DNA of 20,475 nt. Source: an uncultured Clostridia bacterium. GTDB taxonomy: Bacteria > Bacillota > Clostridia > TANB77 > CAG-508. Of this stretch, positions 1-7,668 are shown one piece after another. The position numbers were made by a program, and so were the translations under genes. The stretch spans positions 1 through 20,475 of the forward strand of contig CALXJN010000129.1 in the NCBI GenBank assembly GCA_944388635.1. The letters run 5' to 3'. The notes beneath the pieces were generated by a model. It saw only the letters and a program-made list of their open reading frames with translations, ran no database searches and was not told the DNA's origin. Position 1 is the stretch's first letter. Every line of letters begins with the position of its first letter.

Positions 1-929
1 GCATATATTACTGTTCTTCCAGATGTATTTATTGGAACTAGCGTGCTCTTTCCTTCTACATATGTATAGTCTGTATCTGTATTCTTTTTATAGTATATTC
101 CACTTACATTTCCTTCTCCTGTACTTATCGTTACTTCTACTGGTACATTATCTTTTCCATACCAGTCATTTTCGCTCTCTCCATTTGATGTTACTTCTAT
201 ACTTGGTGCTCCTACTTCGTTTGATACTCTTACATTTGCATATCTTGTTTTCCCTTTTCCTGATGTTGCTTTTACTTGATACCATCCTGACTCTTCTACT
301 TCAAAGCTTGCTGTTTCACTATTTGCTGTTTGTACTACTTCTCCTCCATAGATTAACTCTATCTTTGTTATTCCATCTTCACAGCTTGCTGTTACTTCTA
401 TCGTATATGTCTCTTTATTATATGTTGCTGTTACTGTTGGCAAACTTGCTCCATCTTCTGTTCCTACATTATCTACACTACTCATTCCTGTTAGCTCATC
501 ATAATATACTTGATATACATACCCCTCTTGTACAGTAACAATTATATCTTTACTTTCTTCATTTGGTACTGCTGATTTTACCCATGACTCCTGTTCCATA
601 TCTTCTGCCATACTTGTTACTGTTGTCGTTCTTCCTGCTAAGCTATCTGCTAGGATAATACTATGTACTAATTGCTCTATCTGCTCTTTATATTGCTGAT
701 ACTTGTAGTCATCTACTGCTTCTTCTGTTCCGACTATTATCCCTTCATCTCCTGTGATTTGACTTACTGCAACTCCTACGAGTATGACAAGTAATATTAC
801 TGTAACTAGCAAGGCAATTAAAGTAATTCCTTGCTCTTCTTTGATTTTGATATTTGTACCTTGTTTTGGGGTATAATTAATAAGCCCTAAAATCAAGGCA
901 TTTTTGTTTGGTTTAACTTTCGTTTTCAT
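1..929 (-). CDS. Prepilin-like surface protein with Ig-like repeats, partial (3' end outside window)
   Basis: An open frame runs from the ATG at 929 to the window edge without a stop, giving 309 residues. After a basic leader comes a type IV prepilin-like segment: G34 followed by ITLIAL and a hydrophobic stretch to about residue 56. The usual Glu at mature position 5 is Ala here. The rest is Thr/Val-rich beta-sandwich sequence; residues about 150-230 and 240-309 look like two Ig-like domains, the second (DWYGKDNVPV, then SGIYY) resembling OmpL47-type repeats of clostridial surface proteins. A ribosome binding site (AAGGAGG, 944-950) lies about 14 nt before the ATG, rather far. The likely role is an envelope-anchored or pilus-like adhesive protein; this is inferred from architecture. 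It is divergent from the XRE gene and shares its control region. Confidence 0.8.
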   Translation of the reverse strand, partial: MKTKVKPNKNALILGLINYTPKQGTNIKIKEEQGITLIALLVTVILLVILVGVAVSQITGDEGIIVGTEEAVDDYKYQQYKEQIEQLVHSIILADSLAGRTTTVTSMAEDMEQESWVKSAVPNEESKDIIVTVQEGYVYQVYYDELTGMSSVDNVGTEDGASLPTVTATYNKETYTIEVTASCEDGITKIELIYGGEVVQTANSETASFEVEESGWYQVKATSGKGKTRYANVRVSNEVGAPSIEVTSNGESENDWYGKDNVPVEVTISTGEGNVSGIYYKKNTDTDYTYVEGKSTLVPINTSGRTVIY

Positions 930-1100
930 GTTTGGTTTTGCTTCCTCCTTCGTTTGGTTTTTCTTTTAAACTTCTCTCCTTACGGTTAGAAACCAAATGG
1001 TTAAAAGTCAAAACCAAATAAAACCAAAACCACTTTGATTCCCAACCATAAAGAGAGAAGTTTTATTTATGAAAATAGAATTTATAATTCTTGTAAATTA
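930..1100 (-). promoter_or_regulatory. Structured 5' leader of the prepilin-like gene
   Basis: About 165 nt separate the predicted transcription start from the ATG. Arms 1044-1063 and 968-987 form a 20-bp helix with two G-U pairs. The 8-mer TTTGGTTT and its complement AAACCAAA each occur three times. In the mRNA, UUUGGUUU lies in the hairpin loop (about 990-998, 1011-1019, 1021-1029), while AAACCAAA flanks the ribosome binding site on both sides (952-960, 931-939) and recurs in the first codons (906-914). Pairing between the two sets could hide the ribosome binding site. I see no known riboswitch consensus. Confidence 0.55.
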
Positions 1101-1129
1101 ATAATACCCCATACGGAGCATTTTGTCAA
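1101..1129 (-). promoter_or_regulatory. Promoter of the prepilin-like gene
   Basis: On the minus strand there is a perfect -35 TTGACA (1124-1129), a 17-bp spacer and a -10 TATTAT (1101-1106). One operator-like repeat fills the spacer and the second abuts the -35, so a bound repressor would block polymerase. Confidence 0.75.
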
Positions 1130-1141
1130 CCCCATTCGGAG
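1107..1141. promoter_or_regulatory. Tandem operator-like repeats, probable XRE binding sites
   Basis: CCCCATACGGAG (1107-1118) and CCCCATTCGGAG (1130-1141) are direct repeats 23 bp apart, about two helical turns. Each is an imperfect dyad of the form CTCCGTATGGAG. They overlap the strong leftward promoter and lie just upstream of the rightward -10 (TATAAT, 1150-1155), which has no good -35. The neighbouring XRE protein is the obvious candidate ligand; this is inference. Confidence 0.6.
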
Positions 1142-1171
1142 TATTTTTGTATAATAAATAGGGGTGATGAA

Positions 1172-1408
1172 ATGCGCACAAGATTAAGAGAATTAAGGGA
1201 AGACAATGATTTGACACAAGAAGAATGCGCAAAAATTGCATATATTGCTAAAAATTCCTATATTAGATATGAAAGAGGAGAAAGAATCCCTCCTTTAGAT
1301 ACAATCGCTTTATTTGCAAAATTTTATAAAACATCAATAGACTATATTTCTTATTTAACTGATGAAAAAGAACCTTATCCAAAGAAAAGCAAAATAGCAA
1401 CCTTGTAA
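1172..1408 (+). CDS. XRE-family helix-turn-helix regulator
   Basis: This 78-residue protein is almost entirely one Cro/C1-type helix-turn-helix domain. Residues about 4-58 contain LRELREDNDLTQEECAKIA, then a recognition-helix region ending in YERGERIPPLDTIALFAKFYKTSIDYI, typical of the family. The C-terminal tail is short and lysine-rich with no extra domain. A GGGGTGA ribosome binding site precedes the ATG. It is divergent from the prepilin-like gene, with the paired operator-like repeats between them, so it probably represses that gene and possibly itself. The specific signal or ligand is unknown. Confidence 0.85.
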   Translation: MRTRLRELREDNDLTQEECAKIAYIAKNSYIRYERGERIPPLDTIALFAKFYKTSIDYISYLTDEKEPYPKKSKIATL

Positions 1409-1446
1409 TAATCAGAACTATTATATGATATAAAGATAATATACAT

Positions 1447-1485
1447 ATGAAAAATGCCTAAGCAATTTGCTTAAGCATTTTTCAT
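1447..1485. terminator. Bidirectional intrinsic terminator between xre and htrA
   Basis: The inverted repeat ATGAAAAATGC...GCATTTTTCAT contains an inner TAAGCA/TGCTTA stem with an ATT loop. A/T-rich tracts on both sides give a U-run in either direction. It lies between two convergent genes, so it can end both transcripts. Confidence 0.8.
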
Positions 1486-1495
1486 ATTTTTTACA

Positions 1496-2737
1496 TTATG
1501 GTTCTTCGCGGAATGTTAATTCTAGGTCCTTATATTCTCCATTTCTGTAAATTTTTAAAGTTACTGTATCTCCTATATTATGTTCATTCTTTATCTCTGT
1601 AATTTCGTCAACAGTTTTTACAGACTTTCCGTCAAATTCAGTTATTACATCTCCTGCTTGAATTCCGGCAAGTTGTGCTGCTGAAAAGTCGTCTACTGAT
1701 TGTACATAAACACCAACAATAAGATTATATTGTTTTGCTGTGTTTTCATCTAGTGTTCTACCTGTAATACCAACATATGGTCTTAATACTTTTTTATGTT
1801 CAATTAATTGGCTCGTTACGTCTAATGTGTCATTTATTGGAATTGCAAAGCCAATACCTTCTACACCTTCTCCTGCAAGTTTTAGTGTATTTATTCCTAT
1901 AACTTGACCTTGGCTATTAACTAATGCTCCTCCGCTATTTCCAGAGTTTATTGCTGCATCTGTTTGAATAGCATGGTATGTTTGATTATCTGCTGTAACT
2001 TCTACGTTTACTGCACTTACTATTCCACATGTTACACTTGTTGATAATCCAAGTGGATTTCCAATTGCCATTGCAAATTCTCCGACTTGCACTGTGCTTG
2101 AATCTGCAAATTCTGCTGCTGTAAGTCCTGTTTTTTCTATTTTAATAACTGCTAGGTCTGTTTCGTCATCTGTTCCGACTATTTGTGCTTCATATATGTT
2201 ATCATCATTATATAGTTTTACTTTTATCTTTGTTGCTGTTGATACTTGGTAAAAGCTATTTTGTGAGTTTGTTGTTTCTGAGCTAACTACGTGGTTATTT
2301 GTCAAAATATATCCGTCTTCTGATATTATTATTCCAGAGCCTGATGCTGTTGCCTTAGAGGTTCCAAAGATTGAGTTTACATTATATTCAATCTCAATAC
2401 CTACTATTGAAGGTAATACCTTAGCTGCAACCCCTATTGCTGTATCAGAATATTCTGTTAGAGATACTGCTGTTGCATTGACTTGCCCTTGATTTTGTGT
2501 AGTGCTTTGTGATTGTGCTGATGTATTTTTCCCTGTAATTTCCATTAATTTTGTTCTTACTTCTGTAACTCCAAAAACTCCTCCGACAACTAAGCTTGCT
2601 CCTACTATTCCTGATAAGAATGGTATAAGTACACCTTTTGTAAATCCTACTTTTTGTTTTGTAACATTATTTACACTTTTAAAAGTTGTATTATTAGAAG
2701 TGTTAGAATTATTTGTATTATTTTCGTTCTCTTCCAT
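1496..2737 (-). CDS. htrA: HtrA/DegP-type membrane-anchored serine protease
   Basis: The 413-residue protein has an Asn-rich cytoplasmic N-terminus, one membrane segment (about 34-57), a linker, a trypsin-like protease domain (about 95-310) and one C-terminal PDZ domain (about 318-410). The catalytic triad is visible as H149 in LTNNHVV, D194 in TDLAVIKI and S268 in GNSGG. The layout matches Firmicute HtrA/HtrB, which degrade or refold misfolded proteins at the outer face of the membrane. Its ribosome binding site is AGGAAG before the ATG. A possible promoter lies in the 118-nt gap to the helicase gene. It ends at the bidirectional terminator shared with xre. Confidence 0.93.
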   Translation of the reverse strand: MEENENNTNNSNTSNNTTFKSVNNVTKQKVGFTKGVLIPFLSGIVGASLVVGGVFGVTEVRTKLMEITGKNTSAQSQSTTQNQGQVNATAVSLTEYSDTAIGVAAKVLPSIVGIEIEYNVNSIFGTSKATASGSGIIISEDGYILTNNHVVSSETTNSQNSFYQVSTATKIKVKLYNDDNIYEAQIVGTDDETDLAVIKIEKTGLTAAEFADSSTVQVGEFAMAIGNPLGLSTSVTCGIVSAVNVEVTADNQTYHAIQTDAAINSGNSGGALVNSQGQVIGINTLKLAGEGVEGIGFAIPINDTLDVTSQLIEHKKVLRPYVGITGRTLDENTAKQYNLIVGVYVQSVDDFSAAQLAGIQAGDVITEFDGKSVKTVDEITEIKNEHNIGDTVTLKIYRNGEYKDLELTFREEP

Positions 2738-2782
2738 TTTACTTTCTTCCTTTCTTATATAGTTACCCTTATAACTTATTTC

Positions 2783-2821
2783 ATTTTATATATTACAATC
2801 AATTTGTGAACTATCTGTGAA
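2783..2821 (-). promoter_or_regulatory. Possible htrA promoter with TTCACA direct repeats
   Basis: On the minus strand TTCACA occurs twice, 11 bp apart (2816-2821 and 2805-2810). The nearer copy is 16 bp from TAAAAT (2783-2788), giving a moderate -35/-10 pair. The one-turn spacing suggests a response-regulator site, as expected for stress-induced htrA, but no regulator is seen in the window. Confidence 0.35.
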
Positions 2822-2855
2822 AAGAATGTATTATATAAGTGATTTTATTTTAGAA

Positions 2856-5800
2856 TTATTCAAATAAGTCTAAAATTTCCTTTTTCGACATTTTACTTAT
2901 AAATGTTTCTTCTGTTGAAAGAATGTCTTTTGAGAGTTTTTCTTTTCGTTCTTGCATTTTATTTATTTTTTCTTCAATAGAATTATTTGTTATAAGTTTA
3001 TATACTTGTACACTATTTTTTTGCCCTATCCTATATGCTCTATCTGTTGCTTGATTTTCACTTGATATATTCCACCAAGGATCATAATGAATTACAACAT
3101 CGGCTGATGTTAAGTTTAACCCTGTTCCTCCTGCCTTTAGTGAAATCAAAAATACTTTTATCTCTGGCTTATTATTAAATTCATCTACCATATCTATTCT
3201 TTTACTTATTTGTGTTTCTCCTACTAGTTTAAAATACTTTATGTTTTTTCTTTGCAATTCTTTTTCAATTATTTCGAACATTGATGTATAACTAGAAAAT
3301 ATAAGTACTTTATGTCCAGCTTCTATTGCATCAATAGTTAAATCTATGCATTGATTTAGCTTTCCACAGCCTCCATTATAGTTTTCGATAAATAAACTTG
3401 GATGACAGCAAATTTGTCTAAGCCTTGTCAATAGCATAAGTATTTTAAATTTGCTTTTTTCGAAGCTACTATTTTCTAATTCTTCTGATATTTCTTTTTT
3501 TGTTTGTGCTAGATATGCTGAATATATTTTTTCTTGTTCCGCTTCCATTTTACTTTTCATTATTGTTATATTTTTCTCAGGTAATTCTGTTAATACATCT
3601 TTTTTTACTCTCCTTAAGACAAACGGACTAATTAATTTCTTTAATTGTATTAACTTTTCTTTATTTTCATCTTTTAGTATAGGTTCTTCAAATTTCTTTT
3701 TAAATTTATTATAATTATATAAATATCCTGGCATTACAAAGTCAAATATAGACCATAGTTCTGCTATTGAATTTTCTATAGGTGTTCCTGTTAATGCGAA
3801 TCTTATTTCTCCTTCTAGACTTTTAAGTGATGTTGCATTTTGTGTCGTAGCATTTTTTATATATTGTGCCTCATCTGCAATAATATACTTAAATTTTTTA
3901 TCTTCATAATTTGCAACATCTTTTTTTAGCAAATCGTATGATGTTATTACTAAATCATAATCTTCATAATGATTTAGTTTTTCTTTTCTTTCTTCTGCCG
4001 TACCTGTTATAATCATTATTTTTATTTTATCGCACCATTTTTCTATTTCAGATTTCCAATTAAGCACTAATGTACTTGGGCAAACAACTATTGATGTTGT
4101 TTTTTCTTTAGCTTTTTGTTCATCCTTTAATATTGCTATAATTTGCAATGTTTTTCCTAGTCCCATATCATCTGCTAAAATCCCGCCAAACTTATACTTT
4201 GCTAATGTCTTTAACCATTTGTACCCTGTTTTTTGATATTCTCTTAGTTTTTTGTCTAATTCTTCATCTATTATTATCTCTTCTGAATTTTCACTATTTG
4301 TTATGCCTCCTATAAGCTTTGTAAATTCTTCATTTGTTGAAGTATTTATACCTTTATCAGATAATAACTTTTCTAAATATATACTTCTATTTACTGGAAG
4401 ATTTACAACTCCATTTTTCATTTTCGAATAATCTATATCTAATGTTGTAGACAGCTCATTTAAAATTTTTAAATCTTCACTATTGGTTAAATCTAATAAG
4501 TCTCCATTTTTTAATTTATGATATTTTTTCTTGATATTATAATCTTTTAGAATATCTTTAATCTCAGTCGTATCAATGTTAATCTTAGATATGTCTAACT
4601 CCAATAAACCATTATCAACTCGTATCCCTATATTTGAAATTTTAGGTTGCTTTATTTCTTTATTCTTAAATCTATCTGTTGCCAATACTTCATAATCTTT
4701 CATGTAGCCTTCTATTTTATATTGCAAAAATTCATAGATATCGTCTGCATCTTTCATTACAAATTCTTTTTTTCCTTCGCTTAATTCAAATCCGTCTATG
4801 AATATTCTTTTTATAACTTCGGTTTCTAATGGTATATCTCTTATTATATGATTTTCAGTTACATAATCTTTATATTTTTCATCTAATATATTAAATTCTT
4901 TATTTAAATAGCAAAATTTTAATTCTAATAATATATTTCCCATATCATCTGTATCTAATAATATTTTTGAAGCTAGTTTATTTGCAATTATACCTTCTTT
5001 TGCTACATCTTCTGGTAAATTTTCTGTTTCTAAATATTTTATATTAGGAAGTACAAATTTCTTAAATTCTTCTAACTTATCTTCTGGCACTAATATTACA
5101 TCGTCATTTTCAAATATTCTAAATAGTTTTAAAAGTTTTTTGTCTTTGTTTAATTCGTATATTTTATTCTGGTAAAAAATATACATTTTTTCATCAGATA
5201 TTAATATTTCATAATCAGCTATATTCAATCTAAAAGTATATTCTTCACTTAATTTTCTTTCATAATATCTGCCATACAAAGAGCTATAATCTGGAATTTT
5301 TACTATTTCTTTTTTTAAAATTCCTTTTATTTCTAATTTTTCATCTGTAAATTTATATTCTCCCCTTGGAGTTTCGTAACTTTTACCTTTTGTTATATCA
5401 AAAAATTCATCTATATTTTTAGAACTAATAATCATTTCTCTATTATTATATCTAGTATAACCGTATGAATAGCTTTCATATCTTTTAACATACTCTAATA
5501 TTTCAGCATATTTTATAATAAAGTCAAACAATTTTTGCGATTCTTCTTCAAAAATTTCTCTCTTAGGTATAAAGCTTAGCTGTTTTCCATAGTATATTTC
5601 TTCTTCATTTTTATATGCTTGATAAAAATCATCAATACTATGTAATATGTACATTCTATTAGCTCCAATTTTAAACTTTATTTTTAGTGATTCACTATTT
5701 TCTATTTCAATTGTATATTCTATTTTTAATTGAGTAAATTTTTGTTTATTTTTCTTTTCGTTTATTGTTTGTTTATATAATTCTTCTAAATCTAATTTAT

Positions 5801-6275
5801 ATAATTCTTTTTCTTTTTCATCATCTTTATATAAATTGATTGTTTTTAAGCTGTTACGATATTTTCCTTCATATTCTAATCTTTTTCTTTCTTCTTCTTT
5901 TTTTCTTCTTAGCATTTCTCGCTTTTCTTCTATTTCTTTTTTTCCTTCTATTGTACTTGCATAATGCGGTGCTATTGCTTCCATAGATGTTGCTATTATG
6001 TGTTTGCATAGATTTCCAGCTTTATAATCTAGGCATGTACAAGAACTGTCTTGTATAAAGTTACCTGAGATTAACAAAGTTGTTTGATAAGTTTGTTCTT
6101 GACTTCCTTTTACATGTGCTTCTATCGTATATGTATTATCTTCATTAAGTTCTACTTTTTGTATTTCTACAGATCCTCTTCTATATAATATGTTTCCTCT
6201 TGCGTATCGTGTTTCCTCATAACTTCTTCCAAGTTGTAATCTTTTAAAGTCTAAATCTTTTATATCAACAATCAT
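2856..6275 (-). CDS. SNF2-family helicase with SWIM zinc finger
   Basis: This 1139-residue protein has an N-terminal SWIM zinc finger (C79, C81, C90, H92) and a long Lys/Glu-rich middle region of the bacterial SNF2-associated type. A C-terminal SNF2 ATPase follows: Walker A DMGLGKT with K708, the DEAQ box at D801, TGTPIENS, then the helicase C half with GGTGLNLTSADVVIHYDPWWN and the arginine-finger motif DRAYRIGQ. Such proteins are presumed DNA translocases that remodel protein-DNA complexes; their bacterial role is poorly defined. The ribosome binding site AAGGAG stands a few bases before the ATG. No methylase, nuclease or phospholipase neighbour is present, so there is no sign of a defence island here. 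Confidence 0.93.
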   Translation of the reverse strand: MIVDIKDLDFKRLQLGRSYEETRYARGNILYRRGSVEIQKVELNEDNTYTIEAHVKGSQEQTYQTTLLISGNFIQDSSCTCLDYKAGNLCKHIIATSMEAIAPHYASTIEGKKEIEEKREMLRRKKEEERKRLEYEGKYRNSLKTINLYKDDEKEKELYKLDLEELYKQTINEKKNKQKFTQLKIEYTIEIENSESLKIKFKIGANRMYILHSIDDFYQAYKNEEEIYYGKQLSFIPKREIFEEESQKLFDFIIKYAEILEYVKRYESYSYGYTRYNNREMIISSKNIDEFFDITKGKSYETPRGEYKFTDEKLEIKGILKKEIVKIPDYSSLYGRYYERKLSEEYTFRLNIADYEILISDEKMYIFYQNKIYELNKDKKLLKLFRIFENDDVILVPEDKLEEFKKFVLPNIKYLETENLPEDVAKEGIIANKLASKILLDTDDMGNILLELKFCYLNKEFNILDEKYKDYVTENHIIRDIPLETEVIKRIFIDGFELSEGKKEFVMKDADDIYEFLQYKIEGYMKDYEVLATDRFKNKEIKQPKISNIGIRVDNGLLELDISKINIDTTEIKDILKDYNIKKKYHKLKNGDLLDLTNSEDLKILNELSTTLDIDYSKMKNGVVNLPVNRSIYLEKLLSDKGINTSTNEEFTKLIGGITNSENSEEIIIDEELDKKLREYQKTGYKWLKTLAKYKFGGILADDMGLGKTLQIIAILKDEQKAKEKTTSIVVCPSTLVLNWKSEIEKWCDKIKIMIITGTAEERKEKLNHYEDYDLVITSYDLLKKDVANYEDKKFKYIIADEAQYIKNATTQNATSLKSLEGEIRFALTGTPIENSIAELWSIFDFVMPGYLYNYNKFKKKFEEPILKDENKEKLIQLKKLISPFVLRRVKKDVLTELPEKNITIMKSKMEAEQEKIYSAYLAQTKKEISEELENSSFEKSKFKILMLLTRLRQICCHPSLFIENYNGGCGKLNQCIDLTIDAIEAGHKVLIFSSYTSMFEIIEKELQRKNIKYFKLVGETQISKRIDMVDEFNNKPEIKVFLISLKAGGTGLNLTSADVVIHYDPWWNISSENQATDRAYRIGQKNSVQVYKLITNNSIEEKINKMQERKEKLSKDILSTEETFISKMSKKEILDLFE

Positions 6276-6315
6276 CTATTTTCTCCTTATTTTTGTACAT
6301 TTTTTATTATATAAA

Positions 6316-6387
6316 TTTAGTCAATCATGACATTTTTTATCTATTTATTATTTCTTTTGTTAATAAAAAATGTTATAATTGACTAAA
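6316..6387. repeat. AT-rich inverted repeat between cdaA and the SNF2 gene
   Basis: The outer arms TTTAGTCAAT and ATTGACTAAA enclose ACATTTTTTAT and ATAAAAAATGT, about 21 of 25 positions paired around a 22-nt loop. It could be a weak terminator for cdaA, a promoter-proximal operator for the helicase gene, or a small palindromic element. The TTGACT of one arm is too close (7 bp) to the following TATAAT to be its -35. Confidence 0.5.
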
Positions 6388-6412
6388 ATTTTTATTATTC
6401 TTTTTTGTTTTC

Positions 6413-7297
6413 TTATTTAATTTTTTCTTTGAATGCTTCTAGTTTACCTTTGCTGTCTATTTTTTTCTTTATTATTAAGTTTTTGATTAAGATTTTTTTC
6501 AAAGTTTCTTCTTTTACATCTGCAATTAATACTCCGTCTTTTGCAATTGAAACTTTTCCTGTTTCTTCTGATACAACTACTGCAATTGCATCTGATTCTT
6601 TTGATATTCCTATTGCTGCTCTATGTCTTGTTCCAAGTTCTCTTGCGATATCTTTATCTCCTGCAAGTGGAAGCATACATGCTGCTGCTTTTATCCTTCC
6701 TCCACTTATAACAACTGCTCCGTCATGAAGTGGTGTATTTGGAATAAATATATTTACAAGTAATTGTGGAGATATTTCTGAATCTATTGCAATACCAGTA
6801 GAAATTATATCTTTTATTGCTATATCTCTTTCTAATACTATAAGTGCTCCTGTTCTTGATTTAGAAAGTTCGAAGGCTGCTATTGCAATCTTATATATTT
6901 CTTCTTTTGTTCTTGTATCTATATCTTTATCTAAGCCGAAAAATCTAGTTAATTTATTACTTCCAAGTTCTTCTAATGACCTCCTAAGCTCTGGTTGGAA
7001 CAATACGACTAATACCACACCATATGTCATAAATGATGTTAAAATATAGTTTAATATATTTAATTGCAATATTGAACTAAGTGCCATTGCAACTATTATT
7101 AAAAGAATTCCTCTAAGTAATTGCCCTGCTCTTGAATCTTTTACGATTTTAAATAATTTTGTAAATAATAGCACAACTAAGCCTATATCAATTATTAATG
7201 TTAAAAATTTTAATGGATTTGTATATAAATCTTGTGAGTATGTAAGTATGACATCCCATAAGTTTGTAGATAAACCACTTGTTAAACTAGTATTCAT
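6413..7297 (-). CDS. cdaA: Diadenylate cyclase CdaA (DacA), membrane type
   Basis: It makes cyclic di-AMP from two ATP. The 294-residue protein has three N-terminal hydrophobic helices (about 31-48, 62-76, 82-100) followed by the DAC catalytic domain, with the signature DGA at 192-194 and RHR at 224-226 (GTRHRAAIG). The length fits the CdaA class. It follows the 48-residue membrane peptide gene by 13 nt and uses the ribosome binding site AGAGG, so the two are probably cotranscribed. In many Firmicutes cdaA is followed by cdaR and glmM; here a divergently controlled or read-through SNF2 gene follows instead, and neither cdaR nor glmM is seen. Confidence 0.95.
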   Translation of the reverse strand: MNTSLTSGLSTNLWDVILTYSQDLYTNPLKFLTLIIDIGLVVLLFTKLFKIVKDSRAGQLLRGILLIIVAMALSSILQLNILNYILTSFMTYGVVLVVLFQPELRRSLEELGSNKLTRFFGLDKDIDTRTKEEIYKIAIAAFELSKSRTGALIVLERDIAIKDIISTGIAIDSEISPQLLVNIFIPNTPLHDGAVVISGGRIKAAACMLPLAGDKDIARELGTRHRAAIGISKESDAIAVVVSEETGKVSIAKDGVLIADVKEETLKKILIKNLIIKKKIDSKGKLEAFKEKIK

Positions 7298-7310
7298 ATT
7301 TTCCTCTTTT

Positions 7311-7457
7311 CTATAAGCTAGAATAGTATATTACATTATATATTAATGATGCGGCAACTGATAAAAGTAATGCTACTATCATTATTATTATAACTAAACT
7401 TTTTATAAATTTCTTTTTATCTTTTGGCTTTTTCTCTTTATTTTCTTTTTTATCCAT
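7311..7457 (-). CDS. 48-residue Lys-rich single-pass membrane peptide
   Basis: A small gene missed by length-based ORF calling. The ATG at 7457 follows a strong ribosome binding site (GGGAGG, 7463-7468), and a good promoter lies just upstream. The product has about 16 highly basic N-terminal residues (MDKKENKEKKPKDKKK), one hydrophobic helix (about 20-45) and a short YYSSL end, so it should sit in the membrane with its basic tail inside. Its stop is 13 nt before cdaA, which suggests a shared transcript and perhaps a partner or modulator role for the cyclase. The function is unknown and the link is inferred from position only. Confidence 0.7.
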   Translation of the reverse strand: MDKKENKEKKPKDKKKFIKSLVIIIMIVALLLSVAASLIYNVIYYSSL

Positions 7458-7490
7458 AGTTTCCTCCCAAATTTTTATTTACCTTATAAA

Positions 7491-7519
7491 TTTATATCAC
7501 AAATTAGAGCAAAATTCAA
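7491..7519 (-). promoter_or_regulatory. Promoter of the small membrane gene-cdaA operon
   Basis: On the minus strand: -35 TTGAAT (7514-7519), a 17-bp spacer, and an extended -10 TGATATAAA (TATAAA, 7491-7496). The target duplication of the insertion sequence begins one base upstream of the -35, so the promoter core survives but any further-upstream elements have been displaced. Confidence 0.7.
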
Positions 7520-7520
7520 T

Positions 7521-7547
7521 ATGATTTTTAGAAAATTTGGGATTTTG
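7521..7547. repeat. Left 27-bp target site duplication of the IS
   Basis: The 27 bases beginning ATGATTTTTAGAAAA and ending GGGATTTTG are repeated exactly at 9171-9197, directly outside both terminal repeats. A duplication this long matches the IS1202 group and shows that the insertion is recent enough to be unaltered. Confidence 0.93.
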
Positions 7548-7574
7548 TGTGACTCGTAAATGAAAATGTCTCAA
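7548..7574 (+). repeat. Left terminal inverted repeat of the IS
   Basis: It is 27 bp long and matches the reverse complement of 9144-9170 at every base. It contains the first of three CGTAAATGAAAATGTCT-type repeats. Confidence 0.95.
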
Positions 7575-7662
7575 AAAATGATTTAGTTTGTAAATAAAAA
7601 TGTCTCAAAAAAAGGAACTATAAAAAATTAGTTTCTTTTTTTGTTCGTAAATAAAAATGTCT
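7555..7662 (+). repeat. Three subterminal repeats at the IS left end
   Basis: GTAAATRAAAATGTCT occurs starting at 7556, 7590 and 7647. The first lies in the terminal repeat and the third in the spacer of the transposase promoter. They are likely transposase binding sites; the third could give autoregulation. Confidence 0.75.
7611..7640 (+). terminator. Inward-facing terminator-like hairpin in the IS left end
   Basis: AAAGGAACTA (7611-7620) pairs with TAGTTTCTTT (7629-7638) with one G-U, followed by more T residues. It would stop transcripts that enter the element from outside before they reach the transposase gene. Confidence 0.55.
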
Positions 7663-7668
7663 TATAAT
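7641..7668 (+). promoter_or_regulatory. Probable transposase promoter
   Basis: A weak -35 TTGTTC (7641-7646), a 16-bp spacer that consists of the third subterminal repeat, and a consensus -10 TATAAT (7663-7668). Transcripts would start near 7675, just past the left arm of the hairpin over the ribosome binding site. Confidence 0.6.

Noticed and set aside
23..538. Plus-strand Leu/Tyr/Ser-rich ORF of 171 codons
   Set aside because: It is the antisense shadow of the Thr/Val/Glu-rich prepilin-like gene; there is no ribosome binding site and the composition is implausible.
930..1100. Cyclic di-GMP riboswitch before the prepilin-like gene
   Set aside because: Pilin genes often have one, but I could not find the conserved core or tetraloop-receptor elements; the leader is explained by simple inverted repeats.
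2856..6275. SNF2 helicase as part of a DISARM or similar defence system
   Set aside because: There is no methylase, phospholipase or other partner gene nearby; the neighbours are housekeeping genes.
6405..6728. Plus-strand ORF opposite cdaA
   Set aside because: It is a shadow of the catalytic domain of cdaA with no start signals.
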